Assembly: GCF_028554725.1 (NCBI RefSeq)
Contig: NC_071667.1
Location: 9,407,501-9,471,500, forward strand
Direction: 5' to 3'
Origin: Zeugodacus cucurbitae
Taxonomy: Eukaryota > Arthropoda > Insecta > Diptera > Tephritidae
Length of the DNA stretch: 64,000 nt
Positions 38,264-51,057 of this stretch are shown one piece after another. The position numbers and the translations under genes were made by a program. Within the stretch, counting starts at the first letter, position 1. Each line of letters starts with the position of its first letter. Below the pieces are notes generated by a model. That model saw only the letters and a list, made by a program, of their open reading frames with translations, did not search any database and had not been told where the DNA came from.

Positions 38264-38952
38264 TTATTCATATACCCAACCCTCAGCGGCTGGCTGCCAT
38301 GAAACCAGCTCCTTCTCGTTGAACCAAAGGGCGATTTCCTTATTTGCCGATTCAACAGCGTCGGAGCCGTGAATAATATTACGACCGACTTGGATACAGA
38401 AATCACCACGGATGGTACCAGGCAGGGAGTCAGCTGGGTTGGTAGCACCCAACATTTGACGACCTGTCTTTACGACATTCAAACCCTCCCAAACCATGGG
38501 AACCACAGGGCCGGAGCTCATGTAGTTGACCAAACCGGGGAAGAAGGGACGAGCAGACAAATCGGCATAGTGCTTCTCCAAAAGGTCCTTTGATGCCTGC
38601 AAATACAAATTAAATAATATATTTTAAAACTGACCTTCCACTATAATTTTGTTCTTCTATGTGAAACCAAAATGTACACATGTGGCAAAATTCACTGGAT
38701 AAATTAACCTAACCACACTTTTATCCCTCGGGGAAAAAATTTACACTGGAAAGTCCGAAATTCCAATCAACCCTATATACAGTTAATTCGATTACGACTA
38801 TTTTCACAGCCCTATCTACTCACCCATGTGAACTTCATGGCCACCAATTTGAAGCCCTTTTGTTCAAAGCGCTCGATGATCTTGCCGACGAGTCCACGTT
38901 GGACTCCATCGGGTTTCACCATGATGAAAGTGCGCTCCTTATTTGCTGCCAT
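38264..38952 (-). CDS. awd: nucleoside diphosphate kinase (abnormal wing discs)
   Basis: Hexameric enzyme that transfers the terminal phosphate from NTPs to NDPs through a phosphohistidine. Exons on the minus strand 38824-38952 and 38264-38596 give 153 residues, the canonical length. It starts MAANKERTFIMVKPDGVQRG. The active-site histidine is in GRNIIHGSDAVESA at residue 119. The Kpn loop region and the terminal GWVYE are present. The intron is 227 bp, GT/AG, phase 0. The frame is open upstream of this start, with in-frame Met codons at 38997 and 39153, so N-terminally extended forms are possible (see findings). Confidence 0.96.
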
Positions 38953-39663
38953 TGCGTACGAGAACAAAGAGAAGAATGCCAAAATCGTACCAATCATGAC
39001 AGCTTTTTTGCCTAGCAAATTGATTAGCGAAAACGAACGGTTGAAAGAGCGGGAAGGCAAGTTTTCTTGTTGTTGCGCAGAAATCATATTGGAAATTCGA
39101 CAAATAAAAGCCGGTGCTAACCAGAGTTGCAAAGCACATACACGTCTTTCCATTCGAATTAAAAAGGGTGCACTTTAAATACAACTATGAAAGATAATGG
39201 AATTTTATAAAAAATAAACACACTTCCTTTATATATAAAAAAAAAAAGATTAGAAAAAATAAAATGTTTATTCTTTTACATGCCTGTATGACTTTTTAAT
39301 TAGACAGATTTGAATTATGAAGAAAGTAAAAAAATATTCGGTCTTATTACCGTTGTCGTTTCCAAGAAGGTTTGACATGTTTTTAACACCTACATAGGAA
39401 GAATGCGAAAGTTTGTAACAAAATCAGCTCTTTGAACATTTTTGAATAAAAAATCGTTTTCGCTGTTTTGAAATGTTTACACTTTTAAGTTGGCGTAAAT
39501 GATGATTGAATCCGTTTTAGTGAATTTTTAATCTAATATATTGTTTTTACCAAAATTGTTTTCTCATATATATTTACATATATGTATATTATTGTTCTAA
39601 AATATAAAAATCTTAATATGCGTTTAAAAGGATATATACATATAATAGGGGTTTATATATAAC

Positions 39664-40566
39664 TTATGTGCTTATTTTGCCCAAACTATCGGCATATTGA
39701 AACTCGGGGCTGTTCTCGTACTCGCACATATCCAATGCTATTTCACAGCTCTCCTTTACAACTCGTTTTTCATCCATCGCATAACGACTTAATATTTTGA
39801 CACATTCCTCCGTAGCGATTGCTCCAAGTGCCTCTGCGCATTCATGACGCACCATCTCATTTTCATTGCTATCTTCCAAGTTGTCCTTCAAATAAGGAAT
39901 ACTACATGGTTCTTGTATTTGTCCCAATACAAAGGCGACCTCATGTCGAAATAGTGCTGAGCCATCCTTTAAACCTTCTGCGATAGCCAAAACACTTTCC
40001 GTTGTACGCAAATTGCGCAAACTGAACATGGCACGATATCGGTCAAATAAGCTTTGATTTGGATCTAGGTAGATTAATTTTAAATCTTCAACGCTCTTAT
40101 TGCCGCCAATTGGAGGGGAGGGATCGACTGATGCATAGGGATTGTTGTCATCCACATTTTGACCACTCTCCAGCCAACGAACACGATCTAATGCAATTGA
40201 ACATGTTTCTGCAACTTCCACCACAGGATCTTCCTTATACTGCTCCAATATTGGAATGACCTCCGGAGCACCAATAGCGCCAAGCGCTTCACCAGCCTCA
40301 TGTCTTACCATAGGTTCTTGCGTTGTATCCGCCAGTACTTTTGTGAGAATGTCAATGGCTTTTTTATCCTGCATCTGTCCCAGACAATAAGCTAGTTCAT
40401 GTTTTAACAAAGCTGAGTCATCAGTAAATCCCCGACTAATTTCTTGAATTGCTTCAGCTCCTCCAAGATTTTTTAGTGTAAATAAAGCACGAAAACGTTC
40501 TTTCAAAGGACGTTCCTTATTATTTAACACAGCGCCAATGGCTTTTAATTGCTCCTGATTAACCAT
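39664..40566 (-). CDS. nero: deoxyhypusine hydroxylase (nero)
   Basis: Di-iron HEAT-repeat enzyme completing hypusine synthesis on eIF5A, acting in the cytosol. Single-exon gene of 300 residues, the usual size. It has the two-fold HEAT-repeat architecture with all four metal-binding His-Glu pairs: H56-E57 (LLKHELAYCLG), H89-E90 (MVRHEAGEALGAIG), H208-E209 (LFRHEVAFVLGQ) and H241-E242 (MVRHECAEALGAI). The two halves are joined by a linker around residues 140-160. The start MVNQEQLKAIG fits the family. It is divergent from the acidic-protein gene about 1 kb away. Confidence 0.95.
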   Translation of the reverse strand: MVNQEQLKAIGAVLNNKERPLKERFRALFTLKNLGGAEAIQEISRGFTDDSALLKHELAYCLGQMQDKKAIDILTKVLADTTQEPMVRHEAGEALGAIGAPEVIPILEQYKEDPVVEVAETCSIALDRVRWLESGQNVDDNNPYASVDPSPPIGGNKSVEDLKLIYLDPNQSLFDRYRAMFSLRNLRTTESVLAIAEGLKDGSALFRHEVAFVLGQIQEPCSIPYLKDNLEDSNENEMVRHECAEALGAIATEECVKILSRYAMDEKRVVKESCEIALDMCEYENSPEFQYADSLGKIST

Positions 40567-41570
40567 GCTCGCAGTAGCTTATTTTTAAATAATTTCAAGT
40601 TAAGCGATGAAGAAAATCAACGTGTGTGAGTGTTTACATTCTCAATTCTGAATTGACATTTGTTACAGGTGTGATATAGGGTTGCTGGAGGTCTTTAATA
40701 TTGTTTTAAATAAAAGTTTAAACGAAATATAAACTGATATATTTTAAAATAAGAAATTAAGGCAATAAAATATATGAGTTTATTATACTAAAAATTGCGT
40801 GAACTTAGTTAAAAATAGTAGAAACAAGTATATGTATGTATATATGTATATGCAAAAGGTCACTTCGAGTGAGATCGAAATATCAAAAACAACTCTGAGT
40901 TTATGAAGCAGAAATACCAACATCAGAATCATTCGTTCATAACATCTTTTCAAATTTCATGTTTCGTAGAAATTCAACGAGTTCATTTCTAAAGCACGTG
41001 CTTTGAGAGGCGAGTGTTATTTAAATTTTGAATACTTTCTACACATACTTTTTATTTGCAAACAACACCGCCAGCTAATAGTTTTTATTTCTGATTAGGA
41101 AAATTTTTATATAGATATATATATACATATTCTTTACGAGAACAATTTCTCAACGATGGCACCACTAGTTTACGCTAAAGAAAATGCAACACTGAGTTTT
41201 AACGTCATTCGTTCAAAAGAAACGAGTAATTAAGTTGAACGGATGCGCGGCGTTACGTTGTGAAGTGGAAAATTTATTTTATAAAATTTACATGTTTTCG
41301 TGTACAACAAATTTATAAATTACCGGAATAAGTGACTTTAAAAAGTTGTAATTGCATAAACAATAAAATTGTATGAATATTATTAATCCTTATCGCAAAA
41401 ATATTGTGTAAAAAGGTGCAGTGGAAGAAAATTTTCGTTGTGCGCGTTGTTGTGAATCACGTATATAGAATAACATTGAAAGCGCAAAATAAATTTGACT
41501 TATTGGTACGGAATATCTGTGTCGCGCAATTGAAATTAATATAAAATATATTTTAAAGAAAAAAGTTAAA
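40567..41570. promoter_or_regulatory. divergent intergenic region nero / acidic nuclear protein gene
   Basis: About 1 kb of AT-rich DNA between two start codons on opposite strands. It is expected to hold both promoters and the 5'UTR of the plus-strand gene. No individual element was recognised. Confidence 0.4.
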
Positions 41571-44420
41571 ATGTCTGAAGTTGCGAATAATAGTGAAATT
41601 CAGCAGAGCACTGTACCAGTTGAACAGACGATTGTTGAAACGGGGGAAACAGTGTCGACAAGCGCGCCCACGTCGACTGAGGCAGAGGAGATATCAACTG
41701 CGGCCGAAAAGCAAGTGGTCAACAACAGCATTGAAGCTGAATGTGCGTCAGGCGATGCGGGCACTAGCGCTGCGGAGGCGGCCAAACCAACGGAATCTTC
41801 ACCTAAAGTGGAAAGCAAGAAGACTCCCGTAAGTATCAGTAAATTGGTGCATTATCGCATAAAAAAATGTATGCATTTTGTGTGCGGGGGGTTGCGGTAA
41901 TTAGCGTCGCAGTGTGATAAAATCCAATATAAGCAGTGTGCAAGCAAAGTTCTACAAGTCTCTTCCGAACTATCTGGAAAATTAAGTTTTATTTCCAATT
42001 GTTAATATAGATCCATTTAGTTTCACAATTATGACATTGCTTGCAATAACCGGAATATGCATATATCTAAAAAGGTTAATGTGTATGTGTATGATTCTTA
42101 TGAAAATATGTAAATAGATGATAGAAACAGATAACTCCAAATATTTAGAAATGCTGTAGTAAATGTGGGATATTTATTGTTCGTGGCATAAAATGCGCGC
42201 GTTTTTCCCATCTCACTCTCTCTCACTTTTAATACTTTTTTGGCTGTTGTTACCTCATACCTTTTATGTTTCCACATCACCCGCTCCCGATATTTTCCTC
42301 TCTGTTACATCGTTTTGTGACGTATTGAAAGCATTATCGTAGCAGCGACTTTGCTGCTTTACCTTGTCACACGTTTTTTCTATTTCACTTAACGTTTCTT
42401 TTATTATTCCGTCTATAATTCAACTCTTCACATTACGTTTTGTGTAGTCAGTTATCGTTGCTTTGCTTTTTATTAGTTTCTCCTGTTTTCTGTTTATACT
42501 CGCTGCTTGTTCATCAATGCAACGAACGAGCTGAATTATGCGCTTAAAGCGTGTTTGTTTTATATATTTTTTGTATGTTTCTGAGGTTTGCTGTACTTCA
42601 TATTACTTCTTGTGATTCGTTGATTTTGCGCGCTTTTTGTTATAATATACTATCGTCGATATAAGTTGGGGTAGTTTAAATATTTTTTCTGTACTTGTTT
42701 TGTTACGTACTTTCTTCGTTTTTTAGATCTTTAATTTATGATTGCTTATTATTAAAATATGGTGATATGTCAGAAACCATGATTTCATATAGCAATTTTC
42801 CTTATCTCTATATTTTTGTTTTCATTAAATTTTAAACGAATTATAAGTGAATCCCATAGGAAGAACTTAAAGCATTTTAAAGAAATATTCCCCAAAATAT
42901 GTATATATGTAGTCTGTACTTGATGATAAGGTTAACCATGAATACTTTTTTAATTCTTTATTTTGTTTTGTTTACTATTTTATTTCATATTTTCTAATTG
43001 GTCACATATTAGGCGAAACGCACACCTTCAAAACGGATGTCTTTCATAGAACGGGCGCAAAAGGAAAGTGAAGAGCTTGTTAAAAATATGGGTGGTAGTT
43101 TGGAGTTAGATGGTGGAAGACGTACACGGTCAAGCACACGTGGTACACCAACGCGCGCTTCTGCGGCATCCACTCCACCACCTGCGAAAAAGGCGCGTAC
43201 ATCTCCGGCAAATGCCAGCAGCACTCCGTCCCGTGCTCGAGGTCGTGGAAGGAAGATTGAGATATCAGAGGATTCGGAAGAAACCAAAGAGGTTGCGGAG
43301 CCAAAAGCAACTAAAACACCAGAGAAGTCTAAAAGCCCAAAAAAGAAACAAGTTAGTTGTTAAGGATCATCTCAATTGAATTAATAATAAATATTAATTT
43401 TATGTTTTAATTCTAGGCTTCTTCAAACAAAGTGAACAACGCATTAAAAGAGTCGTCCGAGCCTGACACTGAATTATCTGCCCCTGAAGAAGTTGCTGAA
43501 AAGTCTACAGAAAACAAAGAGGAAGAATCGGTACAATCATCCTCAAGTGTGGAGCAATCTGAAGACCAAACAGATGCTAAAACCGAAACGGAAACTATTT
43601 CAGAAGATAAACAGAACAAAGAGCAAAATGTAGTTCCTACAGAAGTGGAACAAGATTTATCAGCTGAACCTAATGACAGTGAAACACCAATGGACACAAG
43701 TGAGCCAATATCGTCTGAAGAACCAATAGCCACAACACCAACTTCTGAAGCTAATGTGCCAGAAGAACCTGCAGATGTTGAAATTGTTCCAGTAGAAATC
43801 ACAGAATCAACTAACGTAGAAGGAACAGTTGCGGTGCCAAAAGATGTACCCTGTGAAGCAATGGAAGTCGATTCAAATTCAAAAAGCAGTGATGTTGAGC
43901 TCATTGAATCTACACCGTCTGTTATTCCACCGACAACAAATGAAAAGGATAGTTCTGCGCCGCTTGTTGAATCCCAAACGAGTCAAGAGGTTGTAACTGA
44001 AGAAGAAAAATCAACAATTGAAGAACCAGCTAAAGATAATGAAGTTGAAAGCGAGGTAGACGCTAAGGCAGAAGATACACCACAAGCGCCGGTCGCTTGT
44101 GATGTGGGGAGCGTGGAACCGAATGCAGACACGTTACCTGAAAAAAATGATGTTTGTGCCAACAACGTAAAAGAAGATGTGGCTGCGGAAAAACCAGCTA
44201 CTGTTGAAATTGAAAATTCAGAAATTGAAGCGAATGCCAACAATGATGAAGGTGTTAAGCCAGAAAATGAGTTGTGTAAGTTAATTCGTATAAAATAATT
44301 CTTAATAGTTCATTAGATAATGTTTTTATTTTTAATTGGTTCAATGTAGGTGTACCCAAAGTCGTGTCGCCATCAATAACCAATGCAAATTCAGATGGCA
44401 CTGTGGCAACGATTTTGTAA
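41571..44420 (+). CDS. acidic protein with a basic AT-hook-like segment, probable nuclear/chromatin protein
   Basis: Exons 41571-41828, 43013-43351, 43417-44275 and 44350-44420 give 508 residues. All introns are GT/AG and keep frame. The N-terminal 86 residues are acidic and Ser/Thr-rich. Exon 2 is strongly basic (AKRTPSKRMSFIERAQKESE at its start, then PPAKKARTSP and RARGRGRKIEIS, an AT-hook-like run, then KSPKKK). Exon 3 is a long disordered Glu/Ser/Thr/Pro-rich domain. The short last exon ends in DGTVATIL. The charge pattern suggests a chromatin- or nucleus-associated protein. I do not recognise the family. By position it might be the counterpart of Drosophila CG1910, but that is only a guess. 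Confidence 0.75.
41829..43012 (+). other. first intron of the acidic protein gene
   Basis: 1184 bp, T-rich, from GTAAGT at 41829 to the acceptor TATTAG at 43012. Nothing else was recognised in it. Confidence 0.6.
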
Positions 44421-46544
44421 ATGTGACGTACAACGACTTCAACATTTATTACAATAGTTAACCGTTATAATGCCATAAAAGGCAAACACCGTTAAAATCA
44501 CCACAATATGGACGCAACATTAGTTTACTTGTATTTGTGGAGTGGAGAAGTATACAAAATAAGGAGGAGTAATAAGTTGCCGAGTTGACAAGCCATTTTG
44601 TTATGCACGAATGTCTACCACACAACCCGCCTGAAATATATTTATGGACGATTAGTTTTATATTTGTTTTCATACTTTATTCTTAGATTTACTTCTCTAT
44701 TTTCACTGCAGAAAATTTCAATGGACAAATTTTATGCATCAATGGATAAGAGTTAATTAATATGTCGCGCTACATATATTTTTTTTAATTGGACTACAGA
44801 TACACAAATGTATAATGATATATTATATATATAATTATATGCAAAAATATCAATTGTATATTGTATAAATATACAACTAATTTAGATTATAATAACAATT
44901 CAAAACAATAAAAAAAAACAACATAAACAATCATTTATTGTTTTTATTGCAAAGTTTACAAAATGCAGTACATTTTATAAAAATGATAAAAATAAAAAAA
45001 GATAAACATGTGTATGTAATAGTGGACGAAATATGAGTGTGATGATGTGTGAAAAATTTTAATTATAATTAAAACATTTTTTGCGAGGGAAATTTATTGC
45101 TATATAAATGAAATGTAAAGTAATGTTGTATATATTAAAGAGATGAATATTAAGAGCAATAATATATTAACATTAGACTAAATATACATTTGTGTCAGAA
45201 ATCTCTTAAAGCTATTATTTTCAACAGCAGTTTTTACCTAAAAATACCGAATGGTTTTTGTTTTGATAAAGGGTGGTATTTTTAGATTATTAATGTGCTT
45301 TTAAAATTTTAATCCTGAAAATGTATTACCAACAATAAGTACCCCTTAAAAAACGTGTTTGCTATCTTACAATAAATGTATAAAATATACCTTTTTGTAT
45401 GAAAGGTATGAATGTACATCCCCACACATTGCAAGAATTTAAATGTTTTTCTACACACTCTTATAAATCAATAAACATAGTCACAAGCATTGATACTGCT
45501 TGTTAAGAGCAAACGAAGGTAAAAAAAAATAATGAAGAAGAAAACCACCAAAAAATATCAACAAACTTAATTGTCTAACGGGTTGCGGCATAATCAATTT
45601 TTTCCACAAAACATATTTTTAAGTGAAAAAGTGAGAAAACAAATTTCGTCAAAACTACTAAATTGCAACAATACAAAAAATACAAAAAAAAAAACTAAAT
45701 TTAGTTTAGCTGTAAACAAACGTATCACATAAGATATCTGTACAATTTAATTATACATTTACAATATATACATTTCCTTTTTTTGTAAATAAAGAGTTTA
45801 AATATACAAAAGAGAAAAAATACAATTTGTAATAAGACAAAACTTTAATCACTTAAGTAAATTTGTGCAAACATTAATCACTACATATCGCTCATTTACA
45901 TGAATAGTGTCACAACTCAAAAAAGTCGATTTTTCAGGAGAGCGTTTTAAAGTTTTCAATTTTCTCTTATTTAGCAAATATAAAAAAATGCCATAAGTGT
46001 ATCGAACAAACTAGTGGCATGTAATATATTTAATAAAATTATGAGCATAAGTGGACTAAAATAGTGTACTGAAGTTTTGCCATAGGCGTAAACGGGACCC
46101 CTTTTGAATTATGTCGTGAATTCCATTTTCACAAATATTGTTCTAACACAAAATATGTCGTTCTTTCTCAAAAGAAAACCAACTTCACCCTGTGACAATA
46201 TGTGTTGTAACTCAAAATATGTCTTTCTTTCTGAAAAAAAAACATGCATAATTCTGGCACAACTGAGATGTGTCGTTGTTGTGGTTAAAAAATAATGCAC
46301 CATAACAAGTTTAATAACGGCACATTCTTATTTCACGGTTTATTTTTCTACACATCGGAATGAAATTCGTGTACAATATGGACGATGAAATTGCGCACAT
46401 TTCTGCATACTTAACTCAAAATTCGTGTTTTCTGAGTTATGAGACTATTCATGTAAATGGGCGATATATACATATATGTATGTTGCGCTCAACAAAGTTG
46501 TGTCCTCCGGAAAGGATTCTTGCTTTAACTTGAATCAAGGTTAG
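44421..46544. other. 3'UTR and intergenic DNA
   Basis: AT-rich DNA with several AATAAA-like signals near 44908-45470. Around 46150-46245 a short motif (AAATATGTCNTTCTTTCTNAAAA) appears twice about 65 bp apart. No gene was recognised. Confidence 0.4.
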
Positions 46545-47070
46545 ATGCGATCTGGTTTACAATCAATAACTCCAAAACATGACACGGATAATAGACTTAG
46601 AGCTTTTGACACAGTCAATCACAAAACGCTACTAGAAGACATCGAACAATCTCCGCTACCTCCAGGGTTGAAGAGGTGGGCCAGGAATTATCTGAGTGGT
46701 CGCCAATCATGCGTAACGTTTCGAAGTCAAACATTAAGCAAAGAAGAATTAACCAAGGGGTTCCACAGATTGGTGGCCTATCCCCTTTACTATTTAATTT
46801 TTACATCTCGAAACTCCCTCAACCACCAGAAGGAGTCTCAGTTACCTCTTACGCCGTTGATTGTACGAAATTGACGTCGGGCAATGGAATCGATGACATG
46901 CGCTCGATAGTAAACGGCTACCTTCTCGACCTTCTCGCCTCTTTACTGCTGAGAGCCTAACACTCCCACCTACCTAATCCACAGCGACCCTATTCACAAA
47001 GTGGACGAAAGAGTACAATCTAGACCGGAATATTTCAGTCGAGGACATTCCGACTTATCTTAATTATGAC
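46545..47070 (+). pseudogene. decayed Jockey-clade reverse transcriptase fragment
   Basis: In one frame AFDTVNHKTLLEDIEQSPLP and WARNYLSGRQSCVTFRSQT, continuing after a frameshift near 46735 as RRINQGVPQIGGLSPLLFNF and VTSYAVDCTKLTSGN. After another shift there is a piece resembling ATLFTKWTKEYNL near 46985. This order matches the palm region of Jockey-like non-LTR reverse transcriptases. The catalytic YADD box reads YAVD, so a metal-binding Asp is lost. At least two frameshifts and truncation at both ends make it non-functional. Confidence 0.85.
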
Positions 47071-47222
47071 TTTAAGCACTCATTATAAACCTAAGTGATC
47101 AAAGTTTCCTCTCTCTCTTTCTCTCTTTGGCATTATATTAATTTAGGTAGGAGAGTACAATTTTTAACGTATAAAATTAAACAAAATGTTTTAATTTATA
47201 TTCATTAAACTAATTGATTTTA

Positions 47223-50200
47223 TTAATTGCTATTTTTGAAATTTTCGGGCATTGGAATTGTTGTACCACCATTGGTTTCGCTCTCTTCTGTTGCAGTGGG
47301 TGTTTTCAGTGGTAACTCTTCCATTTCCACAGGTGTACTTCGTTTGATGAAACGTCGTACGAATGGTGCGTAAAGGTGTGGATCAATTTTATCGGCTTCA
47401 TCACGTCGCCAGATATAGCTAAGCGGAATGGCCAATAGCCAGACAAGTGAAACTCCAATAACTTTGTACCAATAGAAGGAGATTTCGTAAATGGAAAATT
47501 CACGATTGCTACCAAAAGCTGTGGTAACCTTTGGCTCCTCCACTCCCTGTGCGAGCATTTGTAAGCCAATGTCATTCGTAGTGTTCGAGCTGAAAGAAAG
47601 AATATAGTCATAAGAAAATGTATATTGTTCAGTTTCTTAAAAACTGTATGAGACATTGGAATTTGTATTGAGGCTGTGTAGAATTAACGTGGGTCGGGTC
47701 AAGGCAACCATATTTGGAAACGTTCTTTAACTATGGGAATGGTTTGAATGTTTTAAATGAAACCACTCACCTACCTCATATATACATATGTACGTGTATG
47801 CATTTATAGTTGAAGAGAACTTACATAGATTTCAAAATTACTTGTAAATTGTGTGCAGCACATCCTTCAATATTCGATGGCAACGGTGCGTAACGGATGG
47901 CGCCTTCTTTAGCTCGCATTTGACCATTAATGATAATCCAAAACATGCTTAAAATACTGAAAACAATCGAAGCAACGGCCACCTTTTACAACACAAAGAA
48001 AACCAAAAGATAACTTTATTATATTTTGGTGATTACAAGAAATTCAGCGACTCACCTTGCCGTTGGTTCGCGGCACAAGCATACCCAGCAAAAAGACACC
48101 GACTACAGAGCCAGTATTGATGCCTGTAATTGTTATTACCAGCTGTAGTATGGAATCGAAACGTTCTACCATCATACCACCAGCCACACAATAGCAACCC
48201 ATTGCGACAATAATGATCTTCATTATGAAATTGGCACGTGCTTCTGTGTGATATTTCTTAATATGCGGCCTAACATAATCGAAATACACCACACCGGCTA
48301 GGGAGTTTAACATGGCGGACATGGAGCTAAGTGCGGCGCTAAAGACGCAGGATATGAATAAACCAGGCATGCCAATCAGATGACCCATGATATCTTGTAC
48401 AAAGAACGGCACCATTTTATCAGGCTTATTGACCAACTGAAAAGAAGGTAATTAACACTTAAATTCCATATTATCTTTGATTAAATGCTGAAACGTACGC
48501 CTGCTTTGATGGGATCACAATCATGATAGTAGGCAAACATTACAACGCCAATGAAAACATTAATGGTCATCACGACTAAGAAGCCAATGCAACTTAACCA
48601 AAGCGCTCTGTAAATATGCAAGAAGTGTGAACCATTATTTTTGATATCTTTATATTAAGCGAAACTTACTTTTGCGCATGCTTTAGAGACGGTAAAGAGA
48701 CAATACGTTGTACGCAACTCTGATTTAGACCTACATGACCGGCCCACATCATAATGCCACATATGAAAGAATTCCAAACTGTTATGCGAGTGCGTGGATC
48801 GGGTGAAAAGCTATGCAATTTTTTTTGTTTAATATCAACCGTTAAGTATAAATTTAAATCTATCTTAATAAGTCATTAACATATCTATATTCTATGTAGA
48901 GGGTAAATTGTAAAATCAAAACTATAAAATCTTGATTTCTTAGAAAAAGATAATTGCAATTAAATAACAATGAAAAAAAAGTTTCTGTCTATCAAACTAC
49001 ATTCCGGTATATATTGCTTCTTTTTCTAAAAATTATAAAGATCGAAATCTAAGTAAAAAAGCATATCCTATTCAATAAGGTATGAGAGTACTGAAATCAA
49101 GCTTGTTATCGTAAATAAAATCACATATTTTCTAGACTCTGTAAGAAATTCATATTTTTTTTTTGTAACTAAACTACCCATAAGAGAATTATTGTAGCTC
49201 TTAACCCACACTATTAATAATAAATTTCAAATTTTATTTTTTCCTTACTTACTTTAGATCCAAACGGCCACCTTCAGCGGCATATTCAAAAACTTGACCC
49301 AATCCTCCTGTCTTTATGGTCCCCAGGATGCCCACCAATATCACAGATGAAAGCATAATGCCGCCCTGCAACACATCAGTCCACACAACAGCTTTGATGC
49401 CGCCCTACACAACAAAAACATTTGTTTGCCAAAGCAAATGAGTCAAAATTTATTCTACTAGGCAAATAAGAGAGATTTAAACTCAATTAATCTCCCTTAA
49501 GTAAGTATTGTATTGTATTCACTTACTAACATTGTGTAGAAAACACAAATCGAGCACACTACACCATTGATCACGTGTATATTCAAACCAGTCACTGTAA
49601 TGTAAATTATAGAGTTATATATTAATGTACGATATAAAAGTTTAATACAGTTCACTTGCGCTCTTTGCTTTGAGTTTTCTCTTAGATATTACGTATACGC
49701 AGAGTACACAAGTAATTAAGAACAAAGTTTTATTAAATAATATTGTACCTTGTGCAAATGCCAGGGCAGGAATGAATATAATTACTGGTAATAGCAGAAA
49801 CGCATTCAAGATAAATGTACTCGTAACAAGCTGTCGGGTGCGTTTGTTGTAACGTTTTTCTAGATACTGAAAGAATATACGAAATATGAATAAATTAGTA
49901 AAATTACTTTTTGAAAAGTAAAAAATGCATTTCAAATAAATAATTTTTATGTTATGTATAGCACATAATTAACATTTTAACTTTTATTTTTCAATGTACA
50001 GCATTTGCCATTCTGTGATTTAAACACCTTGGTAGCCACACCTGCGGCGAATCTCGTGAATTGGCTAGAATTGACATTAGCCGACTCAAGAATTTTGTAA
50101 CTGATTCCATGCGCTTTGTAGAATAGTGAGGATCTTTCTGTTCCATTAGAAGTTCTTTGATATCACAGAACAGCGCGGAAAACGGCCCAATTGAGACCTT

Positions 50201-51057
50201 TCGGCATATGCAGAGATCTACCTACTAACCTAACATATCATCTGGGTTGGTTATGCCAATGATGTTGTTAATATAGTTTTGAGATTGAATATTTTTTATG
50301 TATTTATGTATATTTCGCATATTTTATTACCTCATAACAATTGAAAATATTGTTTTCATAGAAGACTGGTATAACAACGTAGCATAGTAATGGAGCCACC
50401 ACAATCATGGACACCATAATGAAAAAGTGATTGATACCAAACGAATAGCTCTCGGCAGGAACTGATGTTATGGATAAGGCAGACAATTGACTAGAATATA
50501 GAAATATAAAGAATTAAATAATATACAAATACATAGGTATATTCTTATTTGATACATAAATAAAAACTATTAGTTAATTATATTTAATTAAAATAATTGT
50601 TAATTAGTCACATCACTTTCTGAACAAATCTTGTATTTTACTTAGTATCGAAGTTGTTTTTTATATTAATAAAGCTATATAACAATTTCATCTTTCATTA
50701 CTAAACCCAATTCTTAATATTTGAAGTTAGTTAGACATGTTAAATAAATAATTTAAAAAAAAATTAAAATCTAATGTTCCGCGATAACAGATTTAAAACT
50801 CACCTTGCGACCAAAGATATTGCAATCGGTATGATTTTCATACGCTTGCCACCCATCAGGTACTCATCGGTTGTATTTTTCGACTTTGAGAAGAAACCAA
50901 AGAATATACCAACTGCCGCAGAGGCGGCTAACATCAAAACGAATACCACATAATCCACGCTACCGAATGTGAAATTTCGACCAGCCGCCACAGTAGCAGC
51001 AGTAGTGGTTGTCAAAGTCTCCTTAAACTCAGGAACTATAGTGGTGGTGGTAGACAT
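47223..51057 (-). CDS. SLC5-type sodium-solute symporter A (sodium-dependent multivitamin transporter-like)
   Basis: Plasma-membrane Na+-coupled transporter of the SSF family, closest by pattern to the SMVT/SLC5A6-SLC5A8 group; the substrate cannot be read from sequence. Ten exons, minus strand: 50804-51057, 50331-50490, 49749-49866, 49527-49594, 49253-49404, 48670-48810, 48499-48607, 48056-48436, 47825-47982 and 47223-47589, total 635 residues. All junctions keep frame. Marks include FGSVDYVVFVLMLAASAAVG (TM1), EYLMGGKRMKIIPIAISLVA, SITSVPAESYSFG, the SSF signature GGIKAVVWTDVLQG, GLNQSCVQRIVSLP and MPFFVQD-type sequence (here VPFFVQDIMGHL). The C-terminal cytoplasmic tail is long. Compared with its two downstream paralogues it has two extra introns. 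Confidence 0.9.
48811..49252 (-). other. intron of symporter A
   Basis: 442 bp AT-rich intron between 49253 and 48810. Nothing notable is seen in it. Confidence 0.6.
49867..50330 (-). other. intron of symporter A
   Basis: 464 bp intron. The part around 50030-50240 is less AT-rich and may be an old repeat piece, but no family was recognised. Confidence 0.5.
50491..50803 (-). other. first intron of symporter A
   Basis: 313 bp AT-rich intron between 50804 and 50490. Nothing notable is seen in it. Confidence 0.6.

Noticed and set aside
43413..43904. 163-codon minus-strand frame, Ser/Val-rich
   Set aside because: It is antisense to the Glu/Ser/Thr-rich third exon of the acidic protein gene; low-complexity codons avoid stops on both strands.
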